Of a stretch of 64,000 nt of DNA, positions 32,961 to 42,299 are shown in pieces (the first letter of the stretch is position 1; each line of letters opens with the position of its first letter). Below the pieces are notes generated by a model. It made no database searches and had not been told where the DNA came from. It saw nothing but the letters and a program-made list of their open reading frames with translations. This stretch comes from JACPDI01 sp035463475 (GTDB lineage Bacteria > Acidobacteriota > Vicinamibacteria > Vicinamibacterales > 2-12-FULL-66-21), in NCBI GenBank assembly GCA_035463475.1, contig DATHTE010000136.1, positions 1 to 64,000 on the forward strand, read 5' to 3'. The translations under genes were made by a program, and so were the position numbers.

Positions 32961-35468
32961 ATGCGACCACGCCGAAGCGTTCGTCCCGCACTGGTTTCCG
33001 CCTGTCGGGCCCTCGCACGCGCGGCGGGCGCGGTGGTCGTCCTCGTGACGGCCGCCGCCGCCGCGGACCTGCCCGCCGCCGGCGAGCGGCGGGCTAGCTT
33101 CGATGCAGGTTGGCGGTTCTCGAAGGGGGACCTTGCTGGTGCGCAGGCGCCGAACTTCGACGACAAAAAGTGGCGCGTGCTCGACCTCCCACACGACTGG
33201 GCGATCGAGGGCCCGTTCGATCCGAAGATCGACCCGCACCAGGGGTCGCTGCCGTCCTTCGGCGTGGCGTGGTACCGCAAGCGCTTCACGGTGCCTGCCT
33301 CGGCGCAGGGACGCTTCTACGCGGTGGAATTCGACGGAGTCATGTCGAACGCCACGGTGTACCTGAATGGACATGAGCTCGGAAGCCGCGCGTACGGTTA
33401 CAGCAGTTTCGGCGTCGACCTGACGCCGCACCTGGTGATCGGAGGAGAGAACGTGCTGGCCGTGCGGGTCGCGCCCGAGCTCGAGTCCTCGCGGTGGTAT
33501 CCCGGGGCCGGCATCTACCGTCACGTCTGGATTGACGCGACGGGCCCGGTGCACGTGGCCCGCTGGGGAGCGTATGTGACGACACCGGAGGTCAGCGAGG
33601 CGGCGGCGAAAGTGTCGGTCCGCACGGAGTTGCGGAACCGCGATGCGCAACCCGTGCGCGTGAGCCTGGACACGACGATTCTCGATCAGGAGGGCAAGGA
33701 AGTGGCGCGCGTTGTCGCCGAACACGAGGTCAGACCCGGCGAGCCTCAGGCGGTGCCCGTCGCGCTGACCGTGCCGCGGCCGCAACGCTGGGATCTCGAC
33801 CGGCCGTACCTCTACACAGCCGTCAGCACCGTGCGCCGCGGCGGCGAGGTGCTCGACCGCTACACGACGCCGTTCGGCATTCGCACGATCGAGTACGGGC
33901 CGAACCGCGGGTTCCTGTTGAATGGCCGCCGCGTGCGGTTCCAGGGCGTGTGCAACCACCACGATCTGGGCGCGCTCGGCGCCGCGATCAACCGGCGCGC
34001 GCTCGAGCGGCAGCTCGAGATCCTCCGGCGAATGGGTACGAACGCGATTCGCACGAGCCACAATCCGCCGGCGCCCGAGCTCCTCGACCTCGCCGACCTC
34101 ATGGGGTTCCTGGTGATGGACGAGGCGTTCGACATGTGGCGGAAGCCGAAGGTCAGGAACGGCCACGGCAAGTACTTCGATGAGTGGGGAGAGCGCGATC
34201 TTCGTGACATGATCCGGCGCGACCGCAATCACCCCAGCGTCGTCCTCTGGAGCATCGGCAACGAGATCCTCGAGCAGGCGGAGGCGGATGGCGCGAAGCT
34301 CGCGCGCCGCCTGACGGAGATCAGCCACGAGGAGGATCAGACGCGACCCGTGACCGCGGGATTCAACCAGATCGACAACGCCATCAGGAACGGCCTGGCG
34401 GACGCCGTGGACATTCCCGGATTCAACTACGGCGTGCGGGAGTACGCGCGCATCCTGAAGGAACACCCGGACTGGACGATCGTCGGCGCGGAGACCGCGT
34501 CGTGCGTCAGCTCGCGCGGCGTGTACCACCTGCCGATCGAGAAGTACGAGAAGCATCCTTCGCTGCAGATTTCGGGCTACGACGTGATCTCGCCGCGGTG
34601 GGCGTACTGCCCCGATGTCGAGTTCGCGGGGCTCGAGGAATCGCCCGCGGTGCTCGGCGAGTTCGTGTGGACGGGGTTCGACTACCTGGGCGAGCCGACG
34701 CCGTACTTCGGCGGAAACCGCTCGGAGAACGAGAGCGACTGGCCGGCGCGCAGCTCGTACTTCGGGGCCGTGGACCTTGCGGGCTTCCCAAAAGACCGCT
34801 TCTATCTTTACCAGAGCCAGTGGACGAGGCGGCCGATGGTGCACCTCCTGCCCCACTGGAACTGGGCCGGCCGCGAGGGCCAGGCGATCCCCGTCATGGC
34901 GTACACCAACGCGGAGGAAGCGGAACTGTTCCTGAATGGGCGCTCGCTCGGCCGCAAGCGCAAAGGCGAGCCGTACGTCATTCCAGTCGGCGAGAAGATC
35001 AGCAAGGACCGGCGCTTCACCAGCAGGCACCGGATCGTCTGGGATGTGCCATACGCGCCAGGCGAACTGAAGGCGATCGCGTACTCGGCGGGGCGCCAGG
35101 TGGCCGAGACGAGGGTAAGGACGGCCGGACCTGCGGCGCGCGTGGTGCTCTCGCCCGATCGCGCCGGCATTCGCGCGGACGGCGAGGACCTGTCGTTCAT
35201 CACGGTGCGGATCGTGGACGCGGACGGGACGCTCGTGCCGGGTGCCGACAACCTGGTGCGCTTCGAGGTGTCGGGACCCGCGCGGATTGCGGCGGTGGAT
35301 AACGGCAACGCCGCTTCGATCGAGCCGTTCCAGGCGGAGCAGCGGAAGGCCTTCAGCGGATTGGCGCTGCTGGTCCTGCGGTCGAACCGCGGCGAGCCGG
35401 GCGCCGTGCGCGTGCGCGCGATCTCGGACGGACTGCGCGCCGGCGAGACGCTGATTTCAGCGAAGTAG
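32961..35468 (+). CDS. GH2-family exported beta-galactosidase-like glycoside hydrolase
   Basis: 835 residues. A signal peptide (about 1-35) is followed by a jelly-roll sugar-binding domain (about 45-200, WRVLDLPHDWAIEGPFDP) and an Ig-like domain. A TIM barrel (about 310-580) carries the acid/base glutamate in VVLWSIGNEILEQ and the nucleophile candidate in TIVGAETAS. A DUF4982-like region and a final Ig-like domain (RVVLSPDRAGIRADG) follow. It is probably periplasmic and cleaves terminal beta-galactosides or related sugars. ATG 32961 has CGGAGG 7 bases upstream; the frame is open further left but without a signal peptide. No sugar transporter is adjacent. Confidence 0.9.
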   Translation: MRPRRSVRPALVSACRALARAAGAVVVLVTAAAAADLPAAGERRASFDAGWRFSKGDLAGAQAPNFDDKKWRVLDLPHDWAIEGPFDPKIDPHQGSLPSFGVAWYRKRFTVPASAQGRFYAVEFDGVMSNATVYLNGHELGSRAYGYSSFGVDLTPHLVIGGENVLAVRVAPELESSRWYPGAGIYRHVWIDATGPVHVARWGAYVTTPEVSEAAAKVSVRTELRNRDAQPVRVSLDTTILDQEGKEVARVVAEHEVRPGEPQAVPVALTVPRPQRWDLDRPYLYTAVSTVRRGGEVLDRYTTPFGIRTIEYGPNRGFLLNGRRVRFQGVCNHHDLGALGAAINRRALERQLEILRRMGTNAIRTSHNPPAPELLDLADLMGFLVMDEAFDMWRKPKVRNGHGKYFDEWGERDLRDMIRRDRNHPSVVLWSIGNEILEQAEADGAKLARRLTEISHEEDQTRPVTAGFNQIDNAIRNGLADAVDIPGFNYGVREYARILKEHPDWTIVGAETASCVSSRGVYHLPIEKYEKHPSLQISGYDVISPRWAYCPDVEFAGLEESPAVLGEFVWTGFDYLGEPTPYFGGNRSENESDWPARSSYFGAVDLAGFPKDRFYLYQSQWTRRPMVHLLPHWNWAGREGQAIPVMAYTNAEEAELFLNGRSLGRKRKGEPYVIPVGEKISKDRRFTSRHRIVWDVPYAPGELKAIAYSAGRQVAETRVRTAGPAARVVLSPDRAGIRADGEDLSFITVRIVDADGTLVPGADNLVRFEVSGPARIAAVDNGNAASIEPFQAEQRKAFSGLALLVLRSNRGEPGAVRVRAISDGLRAGETLISAK

Positions 35469-35477
35469 CCGCCTGCC

Positions 35478-35816
35478 TCATTGTCCCGTGCCGGCGCTGG
35501 TGGATGGACCGAAGCCGCAACGGGTGCGCATGCCCTCCCGAAATCGTTCCCGCTCCTCGGGGGTCATCTGCTCCCAGCGCTCCGCCATGCGACGGCGGTA
35601 ACCGGAGCGACCGGAACCGCGAAGCCCAAGCCCTCCGAAGAGGATCCGGCACAGCGCCAGAAGGCCCAGGGCCTGCCAGAACGTAATCTCGCGAAAGCCA
35701 AAGAGCGGCGGCAGCAGCCAGTTCCACAGTTGCCGCACGACCTCCGCGCCGATGGCGATAAAGAGCAGAAACACCAGGATCACCAGGGGAGCCCAGAACA
35801 CCCATCTCCTTCTCAT
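35478..35816 (-). CDS. Small membrane protein downstream of an ECF sigma factor
   Basis: 112 residues: two membrane helices (about 6-27 and 45-63) and a basic, charged C-terminal tail (RRRMAERWEQMTPEERERFR). ATG 35816 lies 11 bases after the sigma-factor stop, so both share a transcript. Small two-helix proteins of this sort often follow ECF sigma genes in Acidobacteria and Bacteroidetes, and may be its membrane partner or anti-sigma factor. No classical anti-sigma zinc motif (HxxxCxxC) is present, so that role is only a guess from position. Confidence 0.7.
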   Translation of the reverse strand: MRRRWVFWAPLVILVFLLFIAIGAEVVRQLWNWLLPPLFGFREITFWQALGLLALCRILFGGLGLRGSGRSGYRRRMAERWEQMTPEERERFREGMRTRCGFGPSTSAGTGQ

Positions 35817-35826
35817 GTTCGTTTCC

Positions 35827-36411
35827 TCATCGCTTCGTGAATTCGTCGTACATGCTTTGCAGCCGCTCTCGCAGATGCCGCACCGCATAGCGTTTGCGTG
35901 AGAGCAGCGTGTTGACGCTCACGCCGGTCGCGGCGGCCATCTCCTTGAAGCTGCGCCCTTCCAACTCGTGGGCGACAAACACGTCGCGCTGCTCCTTCGG
36001 AAGTTCGTCGAGCGCCAGCTCGAGTTCCTCGAGCAGCACGTGCCTGGCATACATCGCGTCGGGGCCCGCCTCGGGTGACGGGAGCAGGTCCTCCAGCCGC
36101 AGCCGTTCCTCGCCGACCTCCCCCGCGGCACCATCGCCGAACCGTTCCGGCTTCCTCCTGCGGAACAGATCGGTGATGCGATTGCGCGCCACGCGAAACA
36201 GCCAGCCCGTGACGTGCTCGATCGGCATCAGCATGCGGTTTGCTTCCACGAGCTCGCACCAGACGTCCTGGAGAATGTCCTCGGCGTCGCGCGGGTCCGG
36301 CACCCGGCGGCGAATGAAGTTGCGCAGCCGGGACCGTTCCCGCGTGATCACGTCGGAGATCCGCTGGTCCTGGTCGAGTGCCATCCGCTGCAGGCTCGCC
36401 GCGTTCTTCAC
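35827..36411 (-). CDS. ECF-type RNA polymerase sigma factor
   Basis: 194 residues. Region 2 (about 30-100, PDPRDAEDILQDVWCELVEA followed by HVTGWLFRVARNRITDLFRR) binds core polymerase and the -10 element. Region 4 (about 135-190, LPKEQRDVFVAHELEGRSFK then GVSVNTLLSRKRYAVRHLRE) is the helix-turn-helix for the -35. Region 3 is absent, as expected for the ECF class. A Pro/Gly-rich acidic linker (about 100-130) is somewhat longer than usual. Followed by the small membrane protein as a likely two-gene operon. The promoter probably lies in 36412-36470, but I see no autoregulatory consensus. Confidence 0.92.
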   Translation of the reverse strand: MKNAASLQRMALDQDQRISDVITRERSRLRNFIRRRVPDPRDAEDILQDVWCELVEANRMLMPIEHVTGWLFRVARNRITDLFRRRKPERFGDGAAGEVGEERLRLEDLLPSPEAGPDAMYARHVLLEELELALDELPKEQRDVFVAHELEGRSFKEMAAATGVSVNTLLSRKRYAVRHLRERLQSMYDEFTKR

Positions 36412-36471
36412 CTACTGGTGTAGACGAATGAGGGGTGGGGATATTGTAGGGGCGCTCGCGTACCAACAAGA

Positions 36472-36497
36472 AAGGCCCGCGAACGTTCGCGGGCCTT
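36472..36497 (-). terminator. Perfect-palindrome terminator after the rhodanese gene
   Basis: AAGGCCCGCGAA and its exact reverse complement form a 12-bp stem with a 2-nt centre (CG). On the minus strand it is followed by TTTCTTGTT. It lies 41 bases past the stop of the rhodanese gene and probably terminates that transcript; it also insulates the sigma gene. Confidence 0.75.
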
Positions 36498-36537
36498 CGT
36501 GAGACCTCGTTCCGCAGCTCGCGACCGCGTTGACGAC

Positions 36538-38151
36538 TCAGATCACCAGGACCTTCACGTCCGGGTAGCCCATCAGCTTCAACATGAAGTAGTTGGCGGC
36601 CGCTTCGCCAGGATCGTCGGAGTAGCACACCAGCTCCGCATATCTCGGGACGCCCGCCTTCTCGAGGATCTTCCAGACGTCCTTCGCGGCTTTGGGCGTG
36701 CCGTCGGTATTCAGAAGCTCGGTGTACGGGACGTGGACGACCGTGCCGTCCTGCGTTTTTGCAGGCATGTTCGCGCCGGACGCTACGAACACTTTCGGGT
36801 AGAGACCCGTGGTGCTCTTCGCGTCCGCGATGATCACGTCCTTGAGGTGACGCCCTGAATACGTCGTCGGCGCAGCGGCCGTTGGGTCCTTCGTGATGGC
36901 AAAACCGAGCGTTGCCCAGTGATCGAGGGAATCCATGAGGACCGAGACCCGCTTCTGTCCGAGCTGCTCCAGCGTGACGAACGCCAGGGCCGCGTCCTTG
37001 GTCAACCCCGCGCCTGAGACGACGACCGCCTCGTGAGACGGATCGACGCCTGCCGGGCCGAGAATCCCGGCGAGCTTTTGAGGAGCGGCGAGATGGCTCT
37101 TGAAGACGTCCGCAGGAATGTTGAGCGCGAATGGCACGTGCCCCAGGTTAAACGCGTCTGGGGGCCGCACGTCGACGATCGTGACTTTCGCGTTTCCGTA
37201 CATTCTCATCATCCTGCCGCCCCAGGACTGCACCCACTGCGCGCCTCTCAGCAGAAACGGGGCGTCGTAGGTCCAGTACGGCAGGTCTCGTTGATCGGAC
37301 AACCACCCCATCTGGGATTCCGTGTAGAGCGTGACCTTCGGGTAATTCAGGATGAACTTGAGCGCGAAGAACGGAACGCTGGCGGCCACTCCGCCGCCGC
37401 AATGCGTGTGGATCCGCTGTTCGGGCCTGATACCCAGGTAGGCCAGCATCTTCCGGATCTCGTCGGCGGACTTGAATGTCTTGTCCGGATTGAAGAAATC
37501 GGCGCTCGGCAGCAGGATGGCGTTCGGGATATGGCCGGCCCGGTCGAAGGCGAGGACTTCTCCGAAGTGCCAGTTGGCCCCCAGCGCCTCCACCAACGCG
37601 TTGTTGACCGGATCACCTGACGCGGCCAGGAACTCCGGCAGTCTGATCCTCACATCTTCGTTGATGTCCTCGATCTTGAAGGAGCCTGCCCTGGGTGGGG
37701 GCGTGGCGTCCTTCGTCACCGGCAGTCCTTGCTCCTCCCACTTGGAGAGGCCGCCGTCGAGCACGAAGAGGTCCTCTGCGGGGAAGCCGTGGTAGTAGAG
37801 CGAGAACAAGAGCCTCGTCGCCAGGAACGTGCCGCCCTGGTCGTACATCACGATCTTCTTGCCGGGACTGACTCCCCAGGACTGGTAGCGTCGTTCCATC
37901 TCCGAGACGGGCTTCTCCGGGAAGCCGTAAGTGAGGAAATCGACGCCGATGGCTCCCGTGATGTGTTTTGCCGAGTAGATTTGACCTGGCGACGCATCGA
38001 GCACGAGGACATCGGGATCCTCGAGATGCGTCTCGAGCCACTTGACGTTGACGAGGCGCCCGTTGATGCCTTCTGCCGCCGTCGACGGCTGGGGCGCACA
38101 TAGACCGCCCGCCAAGGCGATGAAGACCCCGAACCGAATCGCCTTCAACAT
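36538..38151 (-). CDS. Exported sulfurtransferase with four rhodanese-like domains
   Basis: 537 residues. A signal peptide (about 1-26) precedes four rhodanese folds. Domain 1 has VMYDQGGTF (no Cys) and domain 2 HTHCGGGVAAS (active-loop Cys, about residue 250), together a normal thiosulfate/mercaptopyruvate sulfurtransferase. Domain 3 has VVVSGAGLTKDA (no Cys) and domain 4 LVCYSDDPGEAA (Cys about 507), a second inactive-active pair. Two active loops and length about double a standard enzyme suggest duplication. It probably works in the periplasm on thiosulfate or persulfide sulfur. The start at 38151 has GGAGG six bases upstream; a longer start at 38184 disrupts the signal peptide. Confidence 0.88.
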   Translation of the reverse strand: MLKAIRFGVFIALAGGLCAPQPSTAAEGINGRLVNVKWLETHLEDPDVLVLDASPGQIYSAKHITGAIGVDFLTYGFPEKPVSEMERRYQSWGVSPGKKIVMYDQGGTFLATRLLFSLYYHGFPAEDLFVLDGGLSKWEEQGLPVTKDATPPPRAGSFKIEDINEDVRIRLPEFLAASGDPVNNALVEALGANWHFGEVLAFDRAGHIPNAILLPSADFFNPDKTFKSADEIRKMLAYLGIRPEQRIHTHCGGGVAASVPFFALKFILNYPKVTLYTESQMGWLSDQRDLPYWTYDAPFLLRGAQWVQSWGGRMMRMYGNAKVTIVDVRPPDAFNLGHVPFALNIPADVFKSHLAAPQKLAGILGPAGVDPSHEAVVVSGAGLTKDAALAFVTLEQLGQKRVSVLMDSLDHWATLGFAITKDPTAAAPTTYSGRHLKDVIIADAKSTTGLYPKVFVASGANMPAKTQDGTVVHVPYTELLNTDGTPKAAKDVWKILEKAGVPRYAELVCYSDDPGEAAANYFMLKLMGYPDVKVLVI

Positions 38152-38352
38152 GTCATCCTCCCGTTTACCGGCAATTGGGCACACTAAGCGATGAACAAAC
38201 TGACGAGCGCCGGCGGCGGGGGGTTCCGCTTTTCGTCGGAATGGGCCAATTGCGCGTAGAATGGGCCTGTCCCCGCAGCTCTACTGTCGTCGCCACTGGA
38301 ACCGAGTGATCGGTTGGCCGCGCCCTGGCGCCGGTGAAAGGTTGGTCCGATC

Positions 38353-41300
38353 ATGGTCGGCGATCCAATCGAAGGGGTCGCGAGCTACGTGCCCGCGAGG
38401 GTTGCCCGTCAGGTGGCCGCGAACCCGTCGCAACCCGATGGGCCCCGGGCGGACCGATTCACCGGCGCTGTTCTGCTCGCCGACATTTCCGGATTCACCG
38501 GCCTCGCCGAGTCGCTCGGCTGCCGCGGCGAGGTCGGCGTCGAGGACCTGACCCGCTGCCTCAACGTGTACTTCGGCCGCCTGATCGATCTGATCGTCGA
38601 GCACGGCGGCGACATCGTGAAGTTCGCCGGCGACGCTCTCCTGGCCATCTGGCCCGCCGACGCCGAGGACCTCGCCTTGAGCACGAGCCGGGCCGTGCAG
38701 TGCGCGCTCGCGACCCAGGCGCGCCTGCAGGATTTTCCCGTCACCCCTGACGTCCACCTGTCGCTCAGAATCGGACTGAGCGCGGGACCGCTCTCGATCC
38801 TCCATGTCGGAGGGGTCGAAGGACGACGGGAACTCGTCGCCACCGGGGAGCCGCTCGCCGGGATGAGTGCGGCCAACGCGGAGGCGCGACCCGGAGATCT
38901 GGTCGTGTCAGCCGAGGCCTGGGCGCTCGTGCGCGACCGGATCGTCGGCGAACCGCTGACCGGCGGCGCGTTTCGCGTGGACGGCTTGCGGGATCCGGTC
39001 CCGCTCCTGCCGCCTCTACCCATTCCGGCCGCTGATCCGCAATCGCTCCTCGCCTACGTCCCGCCTGCCGTCGTCGATCAGGTGGGGCGCGGAGATTCCG
39101 GCTGGCTCGCCGAGCTGAGACACGTCAGCGTCCTCTTCGCCAACTTTCCCGGCCTGACCCCGGCGACACCGCTCGAGCGGGCTCACACCGTGATGCGCGA
39201 GCTCCAGACGATCCTGTACCGGTACGAGGGCACCATCAACAAGGTGAGCGTAGACGACAAAGGAGCGTCGGTCGTCGCCGCGATGGGATTGCCGCCGCTG
39301 TCGCACGAAGACGATCCCGAACGCGCCGTGCGGGCCGCGCTCGCGATCCGGGACCGCCTTGCCCTGATGCAGGTCCGGCACTCCATCGGCATCGCCACCG
39401 GGCTGACTTTCTGCGGCATCGTGGGCAACACCACCCGCCGCGAGTACACGATGATCGGCGACGTCGTCAATCTCGCGGCCCGGCTGATGCAGGCGGCGAA
39501 GGGTGGCATTCTCTGCGATCGCGCGACCTGCGAGGCCAGCCAGGCGCGCCTGGCGTTCGAAGCGTTGCCCTCCATCCACGTGAAGGGCAAGGCAGGCGAC
39601 ATTGCCGTTTACCATCCCCTGGAATCCGTGGCTCGGCCCGGCGCGCATCGAGCCGAGGCGACTCACGCGACACTCGGACGAGTTCGTGAGCAGCAAGCGA
39701 TCGAACAGGCGCTCCGCGACCTGGCCGAACGGGGCGAGGGCGCGGTGATCGTGTTCGAGGGGATGGTCGGCCTCGGCAAGTCGCGGCTCATCGACGAGGC
39801 AAGGCGGCGCGCCCGGAGATTCGGGCTGTCGTGTCTCGAAAGCGGCGGCGACGCGATGGAGAAGTCAACGGCGTTCTACGCCTGGCGGAATATCTTCGAG
39901 CATGCGTTCGGTCTCGACCCGTCCGCGGACACCGGCGAGCGCCAGGTCCGCGTCTCGGCCCGACTCGCGGCGCGCGGCCGCAAGGAGTGGGGAGACCTTT
40001 TGCCCCTGCTCAATCCGGTCCTGCGGACGTCCTTCCCGCCAACTGAAATCACAACCTCGATGGACGAGCGGGCGCGAGCGTCCGCGACGTACGACGTCCT
40101 GGCGGACCTGCTGGTCGCCCTGCCGCAGGACGGCTCGTGCCACGTCGTGCTGCTGGAAGACGCGCAGTGGATGGACTCGGCGTCCCTGGCGCTGGCATCG
40201 CGCATCTGCGCGCGGGCGGAGCCGCTGGTGCTGGTCCTCGCCACGCGTCCGATTCCCGGTCCCGCGCTCGAGGAGATCGAGGCTCTTTCGCGCACGGCAA
40301 GGGGCAGGCGGTTCGACCTGGAGCCGCTCGGCCCGGACGAGGCTGTCGAAATCGCCTGCCGGGCCCTCGGCGTCGCGAGCGTGCCCGACGCGGTTGAAGC
40401 CATCATTCGCTCGAAGGCCGAAGGCAATCCGTTGTTGATCCAGGAGCTTGCCGGCGGGTTGAGAGACTCTGGGCTGATCCAGGTGACCGACGGCGAGTGC
40501 CGCCTCGCGCCGGGCGCAGGCGATCTGCGCTCTGTGGATCTGCCCAACAACATCCAGGCGGCGGTGGCCGCCCGAATGGATCGCCTCTCCCCCTCGCAGC
40601 GGCTGGTGCTGAAGTTCGCCAGCGTCGTCGGACGCGTGTTCGAGTCGGACGTCGTGGTGCGTCTCCACCAGGGTCAGGCCGACGAGGCATCGGTCCTTGC
40701 CGATCTGCGCGCGCTCGAGGGGATGCGCGTCATCGCGCTCGAGCGATCCGATCCGGCGCCGGTGTACGCCTTCCACCACCTCGCCTTCCAGGAAGTCGCC
40801 TACCGGCAGATGCTCTTCGCGCAGCGCCGTCAACTCCACCAGGCGATGGCCGAGTTGCTGGAAGAACGGCATGCGGCCGCGCTCTCGGCCGCCTATCCGC
40901 TCCTCGCGCTCCACTGGAGGAGAGCGGTGGAAGAAGCCGATGCCGAACCCGCGCTGGTGTGGAAGGCGATCGACTACCTGCAGAAGGCCGGGGAACAGGC
41001 GCTCCAGCAGTTTGCGAACCATGAGGCCGTGGAGTTCCTGAACGGCGCGCTGCGCTTGCTCAAAGGACTTCCGGAGAGCGTGGAACGCTCGCGCAAGGAG
41101 CTCGGGCTCTGCTGCCTGGTCGGTGCACCGCTGCTCGTGACCAAGGGAATGGCCGCCCCCGAAACGGAACGCGCGTACTCCCGCGCTTCGGAGTTGTGCC
41201 AGGAGGTCGAGAACAGCCCGGAACAATTCCGCGCCGTCTATGGGCTCTGGACCTTCGCGCTGATGAGTACGCACCTGAGCCGCGCCCGCGGGCTTGCCGC

Positions 41301-42285
41301 GGAAGTGTTCCGCATCGCGCAGGCCGCAGGCGATCCGGAGCTGCTACTGCCGGCCCACAGGGCGGTGGGCGACACGTCGTTCTGGCTCGGCGATCCGACC
41401 GCGGCGCGAGCGCACCTGGAACAAGTGATGGCCCTCTACCGTCCCGAGAACCACGCGCACGAGGTCTTCCGAAGCGGCCAGGATCAAGGGGTGGTCGCGG
41501 GCGCGCTGTCGGCGTGGGCCCTATGGCTGCTCGGCTACCCTGACACCGCGTTGGCGAGAATGGAGGAGACAATCGCGCTCGCCCGCCGCGTGTCCCATGC
41601 GCACACGCTGGCGATGACGTTCCAGAACTTCACGATGATGCACCAGTTTCGCGGCGAGGCGGCGCCCGTTCTCGAGAAAGTGGAAACGCAGATGAAGCTC
41701 TCTCGGGAGGGAGGGTTTCCGCTGTGGCTCGCGGCCGCGACGATTATGCGCGGGTGGGCACGGGCCAGACAGGGGGCGTCGGAGGAGGGCATCGGGGAGA
41801 TGCGCCGCGGACTCGACGAGTGGAGGGCCACCGGCGCCGAACTGGCGGCGCCGTACTATCTCGGGCTCCTTGCCGAGGCGCACGGCGCGGCGGGACAGCC
41901 CGAAAAAGGATTGGAAGTGGTCCTCGAGGCGCTGGATTCTTCGGCCCGCAGCGGAGAAGCCTGGTGGCGTGCCGAAGTCTGGCGAATCGACGCGGAGCTT
42001 CGCTTGAAACTCGCGACACCGGACGAGAGCGCTGCTGAACGCCGCCTCCTCGATGCCCTCGAGCTTGCGCGCGCCCAGCGGGCGCGGTCGCTCGAGCTGC
42101 GAGCGGCCGTCAGCCTCTTCCGGCTCTGGACGAAACAGCGAAAGCCTCTGCACGAAGCCGTGCAACCGCTGGCCGACGTATTCAACTGGTTCACAGAAGG
42201 GCACGGGACCGCGGACCTCAAGGAGGCTGCGAATCTCCTGGGCGCGGTCAGCGCCTCCTCATCGGCCTCTACCCGCGGCAGGTGA
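38353..42285 (+). CDS. Soluble-adenylyl-cyclase-like protein: two cyclase domains, AAA ATPase, TPR
   Basis: 1310 residues with no membrane segment. Cyclase-like domain 1 (about 37-170) has the metal aspartates in LLADISGFTGLAE and KFAGDALLAIW. Domain 2 (about 245-420) has FANFPGL, where the metal Asp is replaced, but keeps MIGDVVNLAARL with the catalytic Asn and Arg. This is the complementary arrangement of mammalian ADCY10-type cyclase, so the pair could form one active site. An AAA/NTPase region (about 450-800) with the P-loop FEGMVGLGKSRLI and a TPR-rich C-terminus (about 850-1290) follow. It probably makes cAMP under ATP or bicarbonate-type control, which is not shown here. Confidence 0.88.
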   Translation: MVGDPIEGVASYVPARVARQVAANPSQPDGPRADRFTGAVLLADISGFTGLAESLGCRGEVGVEDLTRCLNVYFGRLIDLIVEHGGDIVKFAGDALLAIWPADAEDLALSTSRAVQCALATQARLQDFPVTPDVHLSLRIGLSAGPLSILHVGGVEGRRELVATGEPLAGMSAANAEARPGDLVVSAEAWALVRDRIVGEPLTGGAFRVDGLRDPVPLLPPLPIPAADPQSLLAYVPPAVVDQVGRGDSGWLAELRHVSVLFANFPGLTPATPLERAHTVMRELQTILYRYEGTINKVSVDDKGASVVAAMGLPPLSHEDDPERAVRAALAIRDRLALMQVRHSIGIATGLTFCGIVGNTTRREYTMIGDVVNLAARLMQAAKGGILCDRATCEASQARLAFEALPSIHVKGKAGDIAVYHPLESVARPGAHRAEATHATLGRVREQQAIEQALRDLAERGEGAVIVFEGMVGLGKSRLIDEARRRARRFGLSCLESGGDAMEKSTAFYAWRNIFEHAFGLDPSADTGERQVRVSARLAARGRKEWGDLLPLLNPVLRTSFPPTEITTSMDERARASATYDVLADLLVALPQDGSCHVVLLEDAQWMDSASLALASRICARAEPLVLVLATRPIPGPALEEIEALSRTARGRRFDLEPLGPDEAVEIACRALGVASVPDAVEAIIRSKAEGNPLLIQELAGGLRDSGLIQVTDGECRLAPGAGDLRSVDLPNNIQAAVAARMDRLSPSQRLVLKFASVVGRVFESDVVVRLHQGQADEASVLADLRALEGMRVIALERSDPAPVYAFHHLAFQEVAYRQMLFAQRRQLHQAMAELLEERHAAALSAAYPLLALHWRRAVEEADAEPALVWKAIDYLQKAGEQALQQFANHEAVEFLNGALRLLKGLPESVERSRKELGLCCLVGAPLLVTKGMAAPETERAYSRASELCQEVENSPEQFRAVYGLWTFALMSTHLSRARGLAAEVFRIAQAAGDPELLLPAHRAVGDTSFWLGDPTAARAHLEQVMALYRPENHAHEVFRSGQDQGVVAGALSAWALWLLGYPDTALARMEETIALARRVSHAHTLAMTFQNFTMMHQFRGEAAPVLEKVETQMKLSREGGFPLWLAAATIMRGWARARQGASEEGIGEMRRGLDEWRATGAELAAPYYLGLLAEAHGAAGQPEKGLEVVLEALDSSARSGEAWWRAEVWRIDAELRLKLATPDESAAERRLLDALELARAQRARSLELRAAVSLFRLWTKQRKPLHEAVQPLADVFNWFTEGHGTADLKEAANLLGAVSASSSASTRGR

Positions 42286-42299
42286 CGCAGGCGCGCACC

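Noticed and set aside
32748..35030. Very long open frame on the minus strand across the GH2 gene
   Set aside because: It is the mirror of a strongly supported GH2 gene, has Arg/His/Val-rich low-information translation and no domain. Long antisense frames are common in GC-rich DNA.
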